7,215 nucleotides of DNA from an uncultured Eubacteriales bacterium (GTDB lineage Bacteria; Bacillota_I; Bacilli_A; RF39; UBA660): NCBI GenBank assembly GCA_900321645.1, contig ONWZ01000022.1, positions 1 through 7,215 on the forward strand. The letters run 5' to 3'. The notes beneath the pieces are model-generated. The model saw nothing but the letters and a program-made list of their open reading frames with translations. It searched no databases and was not told the origin of the DNA. Shown one piece after another: positions 1 to 5,926 of this stretch; the stretch's first letter is position 1, and each line of letters begins with the position of its first letter. The position numbers and the translations under genes were made by a program.

Positions 1-369
1 AAAAGTTACTGTACCATTAGATACCGGTGGGAAAGTAACACCGTCAATAGAAGCTTCTATTCCAGTAGGTAAATTACTTAATGTAATGGAATATTTAACA
101 TCTACTTCAGATAAACTTTTAATATTCAAAGTATATGTAGCATCGGATGACCCAGGAACAACTGTCAAATCATTATCAATGCCATCTTGGACCAATGTAA
201 CATTCCATATCGCTGTAGCAAGAGTTCCATCTACAAATACAATATTTTTAAATATGGCATAAGATAGTGGTATTACTGTAAGGGATAACATTAAAACTAT
301 AATTAATGATTTAGATGTCATTGTATTGGGATTCTTTAAATTCAACAAAAATGTTTTAATATTTTCCAT
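1..369 (-). CDS. SipW-dependent-type exported protein, TasA/camelysin-like (3' end cut by window)
   Basis: This frame runs from ATG at 369 off the left edge, giving 123 residues with no stop. The start is set by a good Shine-Dalgarno (GAAAGGAAG, 377-385); the next in-frame Met (residue 17) has none. Residues 1-20 are polar and basic, 21-39 form a hydrophobic segment ending in SYAIF, and the mature chain begins near residue 40. Residues 70-110 (VPGSSDATY, then SEVDVKYSITLSNLPTGIE) follow the pattern I know from SipW-processed TasA/CalY-type proteins: a PGSSG-like turn before beta strands. The gene follows the signal peptidase by 28 bases with no terminator, so it is probably co-transcribed with it and a substrate of it. 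The expected role is an extracellular fibre, matrix or surface subunit, by family analogy. The long N-terminal extension before the hydrophobic core is a little unusual. The C-terminal half and operon end lie outside the window. Confidence 0.82.
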   Translation of the reverse strand, partial: MENIKTFLLNLKNPNTMTSKSLIIVLMLSLTVIPLSYAIFKNIVFVDGTLATAIWNVTLVQDGIDNDLTVVPGSSDATYTLNIKSLSEVDVKYSITLSNLPTGIEASIDGVTFPPVSNGTVTF

Positions 370-397
370 AATACCACTTCCTTTCTATTAAGATTTA

Positions 398-877
398 TTA
401 TTCTTTTTTACTTTTTTTCTTTGCTTCAGAAGAATCTGTTTTTTTATCATCTAAAAAATAACAACTAAACAAATATATTGATAATATAAAACCAATTAAT
501 GCATATTTATAATTAATAATGATATTAATTATTCCACCAGACATAATAACTTTACCAACAATTAAATTTTTATTAATTTCTTCATCTTCAACATTGTTGG
601 CATCGCCTTTAGTAGTAATCATATTTCCATTTTTTTTGACAATTCTATGAGTAATAAATCCATCTTTCTTTTCAAATGTAACGACATCGCCTATTTTATA
701 ATCTTTTTGTTTAACTATTAAAATATAATCACCAGCATGAATATCATTTTCCATTGAGCTTGTCTTTACTCGGTATATCATTATTTGATTTGTATACCTG
801 AATATAAAATATGCAGATAAAACAATAATTATAAGAATCAGTATTAAATCAAATACTTTTTTTAAAAGCTTACTCAT
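398..877 (-). CDS. sipW: Signal peptidase I, SipW (Ser/His, ER-type) class
   Basis: This membrane-bound signal peptidase (159 aa) would remove the signal peptides of the two exported proteins in the same operon. Membrane segment 1 is about residues 8-26. The catalytic serine is Ser41 in TSSMENDI, matching the SxSM box. The general base is His77 in THRIV, where ordinary bacterial type I peptidases have lysine; Ser/His marks the SipW/ER/archaeal class. GDAN (residues 91-94) is the conserved Asp-containing box. A second membrane segment lies at about 117-140, followed by a Lys-rich cytoplasmic tail. The canonical proline after SxSMxP is Asn44 here. The start overlaps the upstream gene by 8 bases (ATGAGTAA), indicating translational coupling; its own Shine-Dalgarno (GAGG, 891-894) is distant. 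In Bacillus subtilis, SipW processes TasA and TapA. Assignment to the class is secure; the substrates are inferred from position. Confidence 0.93.
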   Translation of the reverse strand: MSKLLKKVFDLILILIIIVLSAYFIFRYTNQIMIYRVKTSSMENDIHAGDYILIVKQKDYKIGDVVTFEKKDGFITHRIVKKNGNMITTKGDANNVEDEEINKNLIVGKVIMSGGIINIIINYKYALIGFILSIYLFSCYFLDDKKTDSSEAKKKSKKE

Positions 878-1589
878 CTGTACTTTCAGCCTCTATATAA
901 ATTTTTAATTCGTATTGGGAATTAGGATCTAATCCAATCGCTGTATCGTTATTACTACTAATCCATTTCCATTCAAGATAGTATGTATCATTTGTTTTGG
1001 TATTTAAGAAAGCATCTTCGACATTTAATTCATTTGCTGATACATAATGATCGATTATATATGTGTCGTTCTTCTTTAATTTATATTTCATATTGATTTG
1101 ATATGGATTATTCTCAATAAAATCAATTTTATATTTTAAATTATATTCAGTTCCATTTTTAACAACAAACTGATATGTATTAGATGATTCTGGTGCTATT
1201 ACATCCGTTAATTCATACATTGAATTAGTAAATATTTTAGCAGGTGTTTCATCATGCCAAGTAATTTCTTTATCATATACAATTAATTCATTAATTTCTT
1301 CTTCTGGTATTGGTTCTTCATTACTTGCTGGAATCGTATTATCAGATTTATTCTCTTTATCATCATCAATTTCACTATTTTCTTTATCACTATCACTTTG
1401 ACATACATTTTCTTTATCACAAATAATTTCAATTATATCTACATTACCGGTAGGTATTTTTCCATTATTTTTCTTTTCTTTTCCTATTAAAGAACAATTA
1501 TGTATTAACAAAATAATAATTATGATAATTAAAATAATTTTTACAATCAAATCAGTTTTATTCTTTTTGTTAGTTTCTTTATTACTCAT
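870..1589 (-). CDS. Membrane-anchored TasA/camelysin-like accessory protein
   Basis: A 239-residue protein with a Lys/Asn-rich cytoplasmic N-terminus, one very hydrophobic segment (about 14-30), a low-complexity acidic linker (about 50-105) and a beta-rich extracellular domain (about 106-235). The linker holds three DKEN tetrads at residues 58, 68 and 77. The outer domain carries family features of SipW-dependent proteins: APESSNTYQFVVKNGTEYN near 132-150 and, near the C-terminus, EWKW followed by NDTAIGL (206-220), matching the WxW...DTAxG ending of camelysin/TasA-like chains. Unlike its neighbours it has no Ala-rich cleavage site after the membrane segment, so I infer it stays anchored. Start support: GAGG (1597-1600) and GGGGAG further upstream. 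It lies between the first TasA-like gene and sipW, where an anchoring or assembly partner (the TapA role) would sit, though I see no direct TapA similarity. Function is inferred. Confidence 0.8.
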   Translation of the reverse strand: MSNKETNKKNKTDLIVKIILIIIIIILLIHNCSLIGKEKKNNGKIPTGNVDIIEIICDKENVCQSDSDKENSEIDDDKENKSDNTIPASNEEPIPEEEINELIVYDKEITWHDETPAKIFTNSMYELTDVIAPESSNTYQFVVKNGTEYNLKYKIDFIENNPYQINMKYKLKKNDTYIIDHYVSANELNVEDAFLNTKTNDTYYLEWKWISSNNDTAIGLDPNSQYELKIYIEAESTDE

Positions 1590-1610
1590 CTTTTTTCCTC
1601 AATTCTCCCC

Positions 1611-1642
1611 TTTAAAGCCTATAATTGCTTATAGGCTTTAAA
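1611..1642 (-). other. Perfect 14-bp intergenic hairpin with GCAA (GNRA) tetraloop
   Basis: Arms 1611-1624 and 1629-1642 are exact inverted repeats enclosing four bases. In the minus-strand transcript the loop reads GCAA, a stable GNRA tetraloop. The arm on the RNA is UUUAAAGCCUAUAA. It lies 19 bases after the first TasA-like stop and ends 8 bases before the GAGG Shine-Dalgarno of the next gene. No U tract follows on either strand, so it is not a standard intrinsic terminator. A 3'-end stabiliser or processing element that raises the first subunit above the downstream genes is the likeliest role (inference). Confidence 0.75.
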
Positions 1643-1661
1643 CGAAAGAATAATATTTCTA

Positions 1662-2225
1662 TTATTCTCCGCTTAATGCTTGACGTGCAGTTAATTTAAC
1701 AGCTAATGTTACAGACTTGTTAGCATCAGTCATATCAGCACTATCTTTTGAAGGTTCATCTGTCAATGCACCAGGCCATTCGACAACAAGTCTTACTGTC
1801 TTTGTCATTGAAGTTGCATTATATTCAATTTTAATTGGCCCTGTTGAGCTAAGATTACCAGCATCCTTTAAAGTAACTGTCATATTTGTAGGCTTATTAG
1901 AAGAATTTGCAGTATCTAATTCTGCAGATACGATAACATCAACTTCTGAGCCAGTTGCATCGATGGTATATTCTTTGTAACATTCAGAACCAGGAGCAAT
2001 CTTACTATTCTTTCCTGGATTAGTAGTACATGTTAAATCAGAAAGATCAAACGTAAGATTTTGTACATCACTGAATTTTGTAGTACCCAACTTAACAGAC
2101 CAATTAGCAGTATTAACGCTACCTGTAGCAGTTACACTTTCTCTATAAATGGCATATGTAGTAAAGCTTGCAGCAATTAAAAGTAACAATGCAGCAATAA
2201 TTAATATTTTTTTATTTCCTTTCAT
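1662..2225 (-). CDS. SipW-dependent-type exported subunit, TasA/camelysin-like
   Basis: A 187-residue exported protein. The signal peptide is about residues 1-25: MKGNKK, a Leu/Ile/Ala core, then TTYAIYRESVTATG. This matches the SipW-type signal region (TYAxFxD followed by a TGN-like stretch), with probable cleavage after Ala25. The mature chain is Thr/Ser/Val-rich and beta-like, has the PGSE turn (78-81), and holds two cysteines (Cys66, Cys82) that could form a disulfide. It ends in a Val/Thr-rich strand pair (VEWPG near 148, then SVTLAVKLTARQ). The Shine-Dalgarno is near-perfect (AAGGAGGTG, 2232-2240, 8 bases from GGAGG to ATG), consistent with high expression. It is first in the operon and lies behind the most elaborate leader. 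By analogy with TasA or CalY it would be the major extracellular fibre or matrix subunit; adhesin or pseudopilus-like roles are alternatives. Strength of the family call: good. Role: inferred. Confidence 0.85.
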   Translation of the reverse strand: MKGNKKILIIAALLLLIAASFTTYAIYRESVTATGSVNTANWSVKLGTTKFSDVQNLTFDLSDLTCTTNPGKNSKIAPGSECYKEYTIDATGSEVDVIVSAELDTANSSNKPTNMTVTLKDAGNLSSTGPIKIEYNATSMTKTVRLVVEWPGALTDEPSKDSADMTDANKSVTLAVKLTARQALSGE

Positions 2226-2228
2226 TTT

Positions 2229-2297
2229 TTACACCTCCTTCACTTCTATACTTATTGTAAAAAAGAGCACTCTCAAATTCCCCAATTGGGGAACCAA
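2229..2297 (-). CDS. Possible 22-codon leader ORF with TTG start
   Basis: A TTG at 2297-2295 follows GGAGG (2302-2306) and opens a frame reading LVPQLGNLRVLFFTISIEVKEV (first residue would be Met), ending TAA three bases before the next ATG. The last codons AAG GAG GTG are the Shine-Dalgarno of the TasA-like gene itself, so translating this ORF would occupy or couple to that site. Against it: the GGAGG-to-TTG gap is only 4 bases and TTG is a weak start. Alternatively the GGAGG is a standby site or chance. Speculative. Confidence 0.22.
   Translation of the reverse strand: MVPQLGNLRVLFFTISIEVKEV
2278..2293. repeat. Perfect 16-bp palindrome in the operon leader
   Basis: TTCCCCAATTGGGGAA is exactly self-complementary and stands out by its GC runs in AT-rich surroundings. 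As DNA it is a candidate dimeric-regulator operator just downstream of the inferred promoter. As RNA it forms a 6-bp stem with an AAUU loop. That stem is mutually exclusive with an overlapping one, AAUUGG-UUCC-CCAAUU (2283-2298), which shares its middle strand. The upstream GGAGG lies 3 bases outside the second hairpin. Confidence 0.6.
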
Positions 2298-2321
2298 TTA
2301 TCCTCCTCTAGTTTACATATT

Positions 2322-2362
2322 AATTTTAATATAAAAGTCATAAAATTTCAATATAAAAGCCA
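2322..2362 (-). repeat. Two 19-bp direct repeats phased at 22 bp in the promoter
   Basis: Copies at 2322-2340 and 2344-2362 match at 17 of 19 positions (minus-strand core GACTTTTATATT / GGCTTTTATATT), exactly 22 bp apart, about two helical turns. A partial third element, TGTGAC, lies about 20 bp further upstream (near 2383-2378). Regulators of the LytTR type bind direct repeats with a period near 21-22 bp, but these repeats do not match a consensus I know, so the binder is unknown. The distal copy contains the -35 proposed below, so a bound protein would affect RNA polymerase directly. Confidence 0.5.
2323..2351 (-). promoter_or_regulatory. Candidate sigma-A-type promoter of the TasA-like/sipW operon
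   Basis: TTGAAA (2351-2346), a 17-base spacer and TAAAAT (2328-2323) read toward the operon. The transcript would begin about 90 bases before the first ATG. In such AT-rich DNA other -10 choices (TATATT, TAATAT) overlap, so exact placement is uncertain. Confidence 0.45.
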
Positions 2363-2399
2363 CAAAAAATCGATATTTGTCACATAAATATACGCTACC

Positions 2400-2428
2400 A
2401 AAAAAAAAGAATAGTTTTGCCTACTCTT
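2400..2428 (-). terminator. Intrinsic terminator upstream of the TasA-like operon
   Basis: In the minus-strand transcript AAGAGUAG (2428-2421) pairs with CUAUUCUU (2414-2407) as an 8-bp stem with one G-U pair and loop GCAAAA. It runs directly into nine U's (2408-2400). It lies about 175 bases before the first operon ATG and about 300 after the stop of the upstream ATPase gene, so it most likely ends a separate RNA starting near 2609, or attenuates a long leader. Confidence 0.7.
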
Positions 2429-2509
2429 AGCCTTTTAATAATTATTTATCTTACTTGCTCATCGGAATACTATTTTACGATCATTTAAATCATTTTATTT
2501 CTCTCTTCA

Positions 2510-2524
2510 GGGGGTCCGCTCCCC
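2510..2524. other. Isolated GC-rich hairpin patch
   Basis: Five G's (2510-2514), a TCCGCT loop and CCCC (2521-2524) form a short GC stem inside otherwise AT-dominated DNA; the GC-rich patch continues to about 2528. The composition contrast suggests a selected structured element or a junction left by recombination. I see no insertion-sequence ends or target duplication around it. Confidence 0.45.
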
Positions 2525-2598
2525 GCACGAATTATCTCTTATACAAAAATTTAAATTCCTTATAAAATAAGGCTTTGCGAGTCTTAATAATTTATCAT

Positions 2599-2662
2599 AG
2601 TTTATCAAAGTTTATATAATAGGAAATGTAAAAGTAAATGTAAAAATGAATTTTGATAAACT
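2599..2662. repeat. Inverted TTTGATAAA half-sites flanking a promoter
   Basis: An 11-bp perfect inverted repeat (2599-2609, AGTTTATCAAA; 2652-2662, its complement) encloses the candidate ncRNA promoter at 2616-2644. A further near-copy, TTTATCATAG (2591-2600), sits in tandem with TTTATCAAAG (2601-2610) and TTTATATAAT (2611-2620) at 10-bp steps. This is a plausible operator array for the promoter between the arms. Confidence 0.4.
2616..2644 (-). promoter_or_regulatory. Candidate promoter of the ncRNA/leader
   Basis: TTTACA (2644-2639), a 17-base spacer and TATTAT (2621-2616) give five of six matches in each hexamer box. A second TTTACA lies within the spacer because a 12-bp unit (2624-2635, 2636-2647) is tandemly duplicated. 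The start would be near 2609. Confidence 0.5.
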
Positions 2663-2665
2663 TTT

Positions 2666-2706
2666 AATAAAAAATATGTTAAATTTTTTTTAACATATTT
2701 TTTATT
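2666..2706 (-). terminator. AT-only hairpin, probable end of the ATPase transcript
   Basis: Arms 2666-2683 and 2689-2706 are an exact 18-bp inverted repeat with a 5-base loop, starting 19 bases after the ATPase stop codon. The distal arm contains a run of six T's on the minus strand. Only two G-C pairs are present, so it would be a weak or processing-type terminator. The symmetry would also allow action on the opposite strand, but I see no plus-strand gene. Confidence 0.5.
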
Positions 2707-2725
2707 ATTTGTTAAATTGTTATTT

Positions 2726-5700
2726 TTAATTATATTTTTGTCTTCTTAGATCAAATGCTGGCATTGTTCCTTCCAAGATATCAACAACTTTTTCTCTGAT
2801 TTTAGCATTTTCAATACTTCCAGATGAATAAGAGATAGCACTGGTTTTTTTATTTATTTCGCAGTATATTATTTGCTCTGAGTCACAGGCAACAGCAATA
2901 TTAGGATTATGAGTAACTATAATAATCTGTCTGTTCTTCTTAGCACTTTTTATACATGGCACCAGTTTACTATATACTGATTGATTATCTAAATTATCTT
3001 CTGGTTGATCAATGATTAAAGGAATGTTTGATTTTGATAATGATAAATAAAATATTAATAATACAATACCCCTTTCACCTGGTGATAATTGTTTTAGATC
3101 TTTTCCACCAAGCTTCAATGTATATTGACTTTTTAAATAATCCATGGAGCCAATATAATTATAGAATTCTAATACTTTATCACGCAATATTTTATCGATG
3201 GAATCATAATCACTTGTTATCTTACTAAAAATACTATCAATAAATGATAAAGTACTTTGTTTTTCATTAAATTTTGTTTCTTCAATCAAACTATTGAGAT
3301 TTGCACTTCCAGATTGTTTTGAACTAAAGAATCCATTATATCTTTGATCAATTTGATTTAATATTTTATCATTTAAGTTTGGATCAGCAACAACCTGTAC
3401 AGTAAAACTGATTTTCTCTTCCATTAATTCAAGAACATTTTTTAACCTTTCTTCAATTGGTAAATAAATTTTTTTTAAAATTTCACAGTTGCTTATATGA
3501 TAGTCATATATTTCCCCAATTAATTCTTTTCTCTTAACAATTAAATTATTCAGATCTGCATCCAAGTTATTCTCTAAGTATTCAAGTTGAGCATTGTAGT
3601 ATTTTAAAGAACCACCAGGATATCCATCTACTTCCCCAATAATTTGTTTTCGTTTTTTATCCCATGCTGCCAAATCATTTAAATATTTTTGATATTTTTG
3701 CGTTGCCAATGAAGTATCATTAACTATTTTATTTTTAATCAGATCTAATAAATACATTTGAGAATATAAAGATGTTATTGAACTTATATAATCATTTATA
3801 CCATTTTTTTCAATATTATATGACTCTTCTAATACAACATTTCCAAGTTCAACATCTGTTTGAGACACAAGCTGATCCAATTTTATTTTTTGTTTAGTTA
3901 GACTATCAAGTTTAGAATTAAGACCCTCTTCACATATTTTAAACGATAAGAATTTTTTGCTTTCCGTTCCTAATTTCTTAGATAGCTCATTATATTTGTT
4001 GTTTAATTCATTAATTTCTGTTACAACTACATTTTTAATGGTAATAAAATTATTTATATCTGTAATTTGAGAATTAATTTCTTTCAATTTTTCAATATTC
4101 TCATTATAATTAATTGCTATTTTGTTTTTAATATTGTCAATTTTCGTTATATACTTTGCATATTTGTCATTATCATCTTTTGGTTTTTCAATAGGAATTG
4201 GTTTTGACTGATTATGCCTTTCAAGAGTCAAATTCAAGCTTTTAATTTTCTCATTAATTGAATCTTTATGTATTTTTTTCTTTTTGTTTTCAAGACTAAT
4301 TATATCAATATTAGTTTTTTCTAGTTCATTTTTTAGATTTTGATATAGTGAATAATTGGCCGTTGTTTTGTTTGATATTAGCTGTGATAAATTACTGCAT
4401 CCTTCTTTTTCCGCTAAATCCATATAAGAGAAAATTGTTTTCTCTATTTCCATATTAAATTCATGGCCTATTCCATTACACACGTTTTCAATATATCGTT
4501 GTGGGAGAAATTGAACTAATTCTACTGATGATTCTGGCAATTCATCGGAAAGTCTATTTACGGTATTAGTTTTATCATCTGACCACCCAATTGTTGCAGT
4601 GTAATCTGCAGCATAATTTTCTGGTTTATGCTTAAATCTTCCAGCATCAATAAAAGATGCATATTCTATATTTTTGCTACGAGAAACCAGTGATATAATA
4701 TCTGATAAAGCACTTTTTCCACTTCCCTTATTGCCTATTATTGTAGTCATATACGGATTAATTTTAATATCGCAATCAAACCACTTTTGACTATTTTTTG
4801 CATCTTCTCTTTTATGTATTGATATATCACTTATAATATTTTGCTTGTTTTTTAAATAATTGTCATATGGTGTTGCAATTGGTCCAATAAATATTCTATC
4901 TTTAGGACAAATTAAAACTTGCTTAAGTCCTTGAAATGTTAAATCCGATTTTATCCAACAAAATCTATCCATATCTGGTAAGAACATTTTGTTATAATCA
5001 TGAGCATCCGATCCCCAAAAACATGGTTTATATGTTGAAAATTCCTTTTTTGTTTCATCACGCAATCCCCAGTTTATAGAATTTTGATTTGAACTAAACA
5101 ACCCATTTGATTGAATATATATTATTTTTCTAACTAGATGTCCTTGATCATTCCATTTTATGTCAGTAATATTATCTTCTGCCAATAGCAAAATATAATT
5201 ATCTTTAAAATTATCATCCAATAGTTTCTTTAAATCATTGAATTTTACATATGCAACTGTACAGCCGACTTCATAATCACTTTTAGAAGAAAATTCCGGT
5301 TGTTCTTCTTTTATCTTTCGTCCTAATTTTTCTAAGTTTCTTCTTGTTAATGACACATTATTTGAACCATCAATCGTTATATTTGTGGGAATTGTTAATA
5401 ATGAAAAAAAGTCATTTTCTATGCTCTCAATTTCTATTTTGTTATTAAAAATAACATGAACCTCAATTTTATTTTGTTTATTACTCTTATATATCACCAT
5501 CTCTTCTAAACGAAGTTCAATATTAGGAAAAATTGCTATATTATGTATTTTATTTAAAAAATCAGGGTCTGATTCAATTTCTTTTTTAAAAATATTTTTT
5601 AATTTTTTTTCTTCTTTCAAGTATTTAATAACCATAGAATATCCTTCTATTGAAAAGTAGTCAGTAATTCCAATTGCATATATATTGTTTTTTATTGCTC

Positions 5701-5842
5701 TTGTAAATAACTCGTAAATATATTTTTCTTCATCATTAGATACAATACCACTTTTCTCAAATTGGTTATTAAATACTGACTTTATCGAATGTACATGTAA
5801 ATCCCATTTTCTCCATAATGAACCTCTTTCAAATTTTTCCAT
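2726..5842 (-). CDS. PHP-domain/SMC-like ATPase, TrlF family AAA-like ATPase
   Basis: A 1038-residue, probably cytoplasmic protein. The N-terminus is a PHP phosphoesterase-type domain. WDLHVHS (13-19) supplies the HxH metal ligands His16 and His18. GITDYFS (58-64) is motif II, with Tyr where many PHP enzymes have His. Glu109 in PNIEL and WGSDAHD (276-282) are further ligand motifs. An SMC/RecN-like ATPase follows: Walker A GNKGSGKS (370-377), a Q-loop-like VQFLPQRY (443-450), coiled coil from about 490 to 800, signature LSPGERG (919-925), Walker B/D-loop LIIDQPEDNLD (942-952), and His978 in VTHNPN. All ATPase motifs look intact. WRKWDLHVHS at the start is typical of proteins databases name TrlF family; I do not recall a settled biochemical function. 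The start has AAAGGATGTG (5850-5859). It sits behind its own promoter and an attenuator-like hairpin, next to a GIY-YIG protein. A defence role with PHP-mediated nucleic-acid or nucleotide cleavage is inferred. Confidence 0.9.
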   Translation of the reverse strand: MEKFERGSLWRKWDLHVHSIKSVFNNQFEKSGIVSNDEEKYIYELFTRAIKNNIYAIGITDYFSIEGYSMVIKYLKEEKKLKNIFKKEIESDPDFLNKIHNIAIFPNIELRLEEMVIYKSNKQNKIEVHVIFNNKIEIESIENDFFSLLTIPTNITIDGSNNVSLTRRNLEKLGRKIKEEQPEFSSKSDYEVGCTVAYVKFNDLKKLLDDNFKDNYILLLAEDNITDIKWNDQGHLVRKIIYIQSNGLFSSNQNSINWGLRDETKKEFSTYKPCFWGSDAHDYNKMFLPDMDRFCWIKSDLTFQGLKQVLICPKDRIFIGPIATPYDNYLKNKQNIISDISIHKREDAKNSQKWFDCDIKINPYMTTIIGNKGSGKSALSDIISLVSRSKNIEYASFIDAGRFKHKPENYAADYTATIGWSDDKTNTVNRLSDELPESSVELVQFLPQRYIENVCNGIGHEFNMEIEKTIFSYMDLAEKEGCSNLSQLISNKTTANYSLYQNLKNELEKTNIDIISLENKKKKIHKDSINEKIKSLNLTLERHNQSKPIPIEKPKDDNDKYAKYITKIDNIKNKIAINYNENIEKLKEINSQITDINNFITIKNVVVTEINELNNKYNELSKKLGTESKKFLSFKICEEGLNSKLDSLTKQKIKLDQLVSQTDVELGNVVLEESYNIEKNGINDYISSITSLYSQMYLLDLIKNKIVNDTSLATQKYQKYLNDLAAWDKKRKQIIGEVDGYPGGSLKYYNAQLEYLENNLDADLNNLIVKRKELIGEIYDYHISNCEILKKIYLPIEERLKNVLELMEEKISFTVQVVADPNLNDKILNQIDQRYNGFFSSKQSGSANLNSLIEETKFNEKQSTLSFIDSIFSKITSDYDSIDKILRDKVLEFYNYIGSMDYLKSQYTLKLGGKDLKQLSPGERGIVLLIFYLSLSKSNIPLIIDQPEDNLDNQSVYSKLVPCIKSAKKNRQIIIVTHNPNIAVACDSEQIIYCEINKKTSAISYSSGSIENAKIREKVVDILEGTMPAFDLRRQKYN

Positions 5843-5866
5843 TAAATTTCACATCCTTTACTACTT

Positions 5867-5917
5867 AAAAAGCGCCAACACAAAAACTTGATAATCAAGC
5901 CTGTACTAGCGCCTTTT
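5867..5917 (-). ncRNA. Leader hairpin with U tract: attenuator or small RNA before the PHP-ATPase gene
   Basis: In the minus-strand transcript AAAAGGCGCUAGUAC (5917-5903) pairs over 15 positions with GUGUUGGCGCUUUUU (5881-5867), using four G-U wobbles. An inner stem CUUGA-UUA-UCAAG (5899-5887) sits on an asymmetric loop of AGG opposite UUUUU. The wobbles become A-C mismatches on the opposite strand, so the structure belongs to minus-strand RNA. It begins only a few bases after the inferred start (about 5920) and ends in five U's, 24 bases before the ATG. It could terminate the GIY-YIG transcript, attenuate the ATPase gene, or define a free ~55-nt RNA. Confidence 0.6.
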
Positions 5918-5926
5918 CTCACTACC

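Larger units (their letters stand above)
2400..2609 (-). ncRNA. Candidate independent ~210-nt noncoding RNA or terminated leader
   Basis: A promoter-like TTTACA-N17-TATTAT (2644-2616) and a T9 terminator (2428-2400) bracket about 210 bases in which I find no credible reading frame; ATGs run into stops within 2-5 codons. Visible local structure includes the hairpin CCUUAU-UUU-AUAAGG (2572-2558) and the GC-rich hairpin GGGG-AGCGGA-CCCC (2524-2511), followed by a purine-rich single-stranded stretch (about 2508-2495). I do not recognise an Rfam family. It could be a trans-acting RNA, or a riboswitch-like leader whose read-through feeds the matrix operon. The boundaries are inferred. Confidence 0.45.

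Noticed and set aside
870..1589. Cys32 after the membrane segment as a lipoprotein anchor.
   Set aside because: The residue before Cys is Asn and the preceding positions (LIHN) do not fit a lipobox.
1611..1642. Hairpin after the first TasA-like gene as an intrinsic terminator.
   Set aside because: No T tract follows on either strand, and the downstream genes have no other clear promoter.
2558..2585. CGCAAAGCC in the ncRNA region resembles the core of class I c-di-GMP riboswitches.
   Set aside because: The rest of the class I aptamer (GAAA-tetraloop stem before it, GGC/GCCGGG region after it) is absent, so the 9-mer is probably coincidence.
2226..2725. CRISPR array, tRNA or insertion-sequence ends in the gene-free stretch.
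   Set aside because: The repeats are short and irregular, no cloverleaf is visible, and there is no transposase remnant or target duplication.
1717..3228. Plus-strand open frames at 1717-1980, 2149-2334 and 3028-3228.
   Set aside because: They lie mostly antisense to well-supported genes, lack Shine-Dalgarno sites and show no recognisable domain.
5867..5917. Same hairpin as a plus-strand terminator.
   Set aside because: Four base pairs are lost on the plus strand because the G-U wobbles become A-C mismatches, and no plus-strand gene leads into it.
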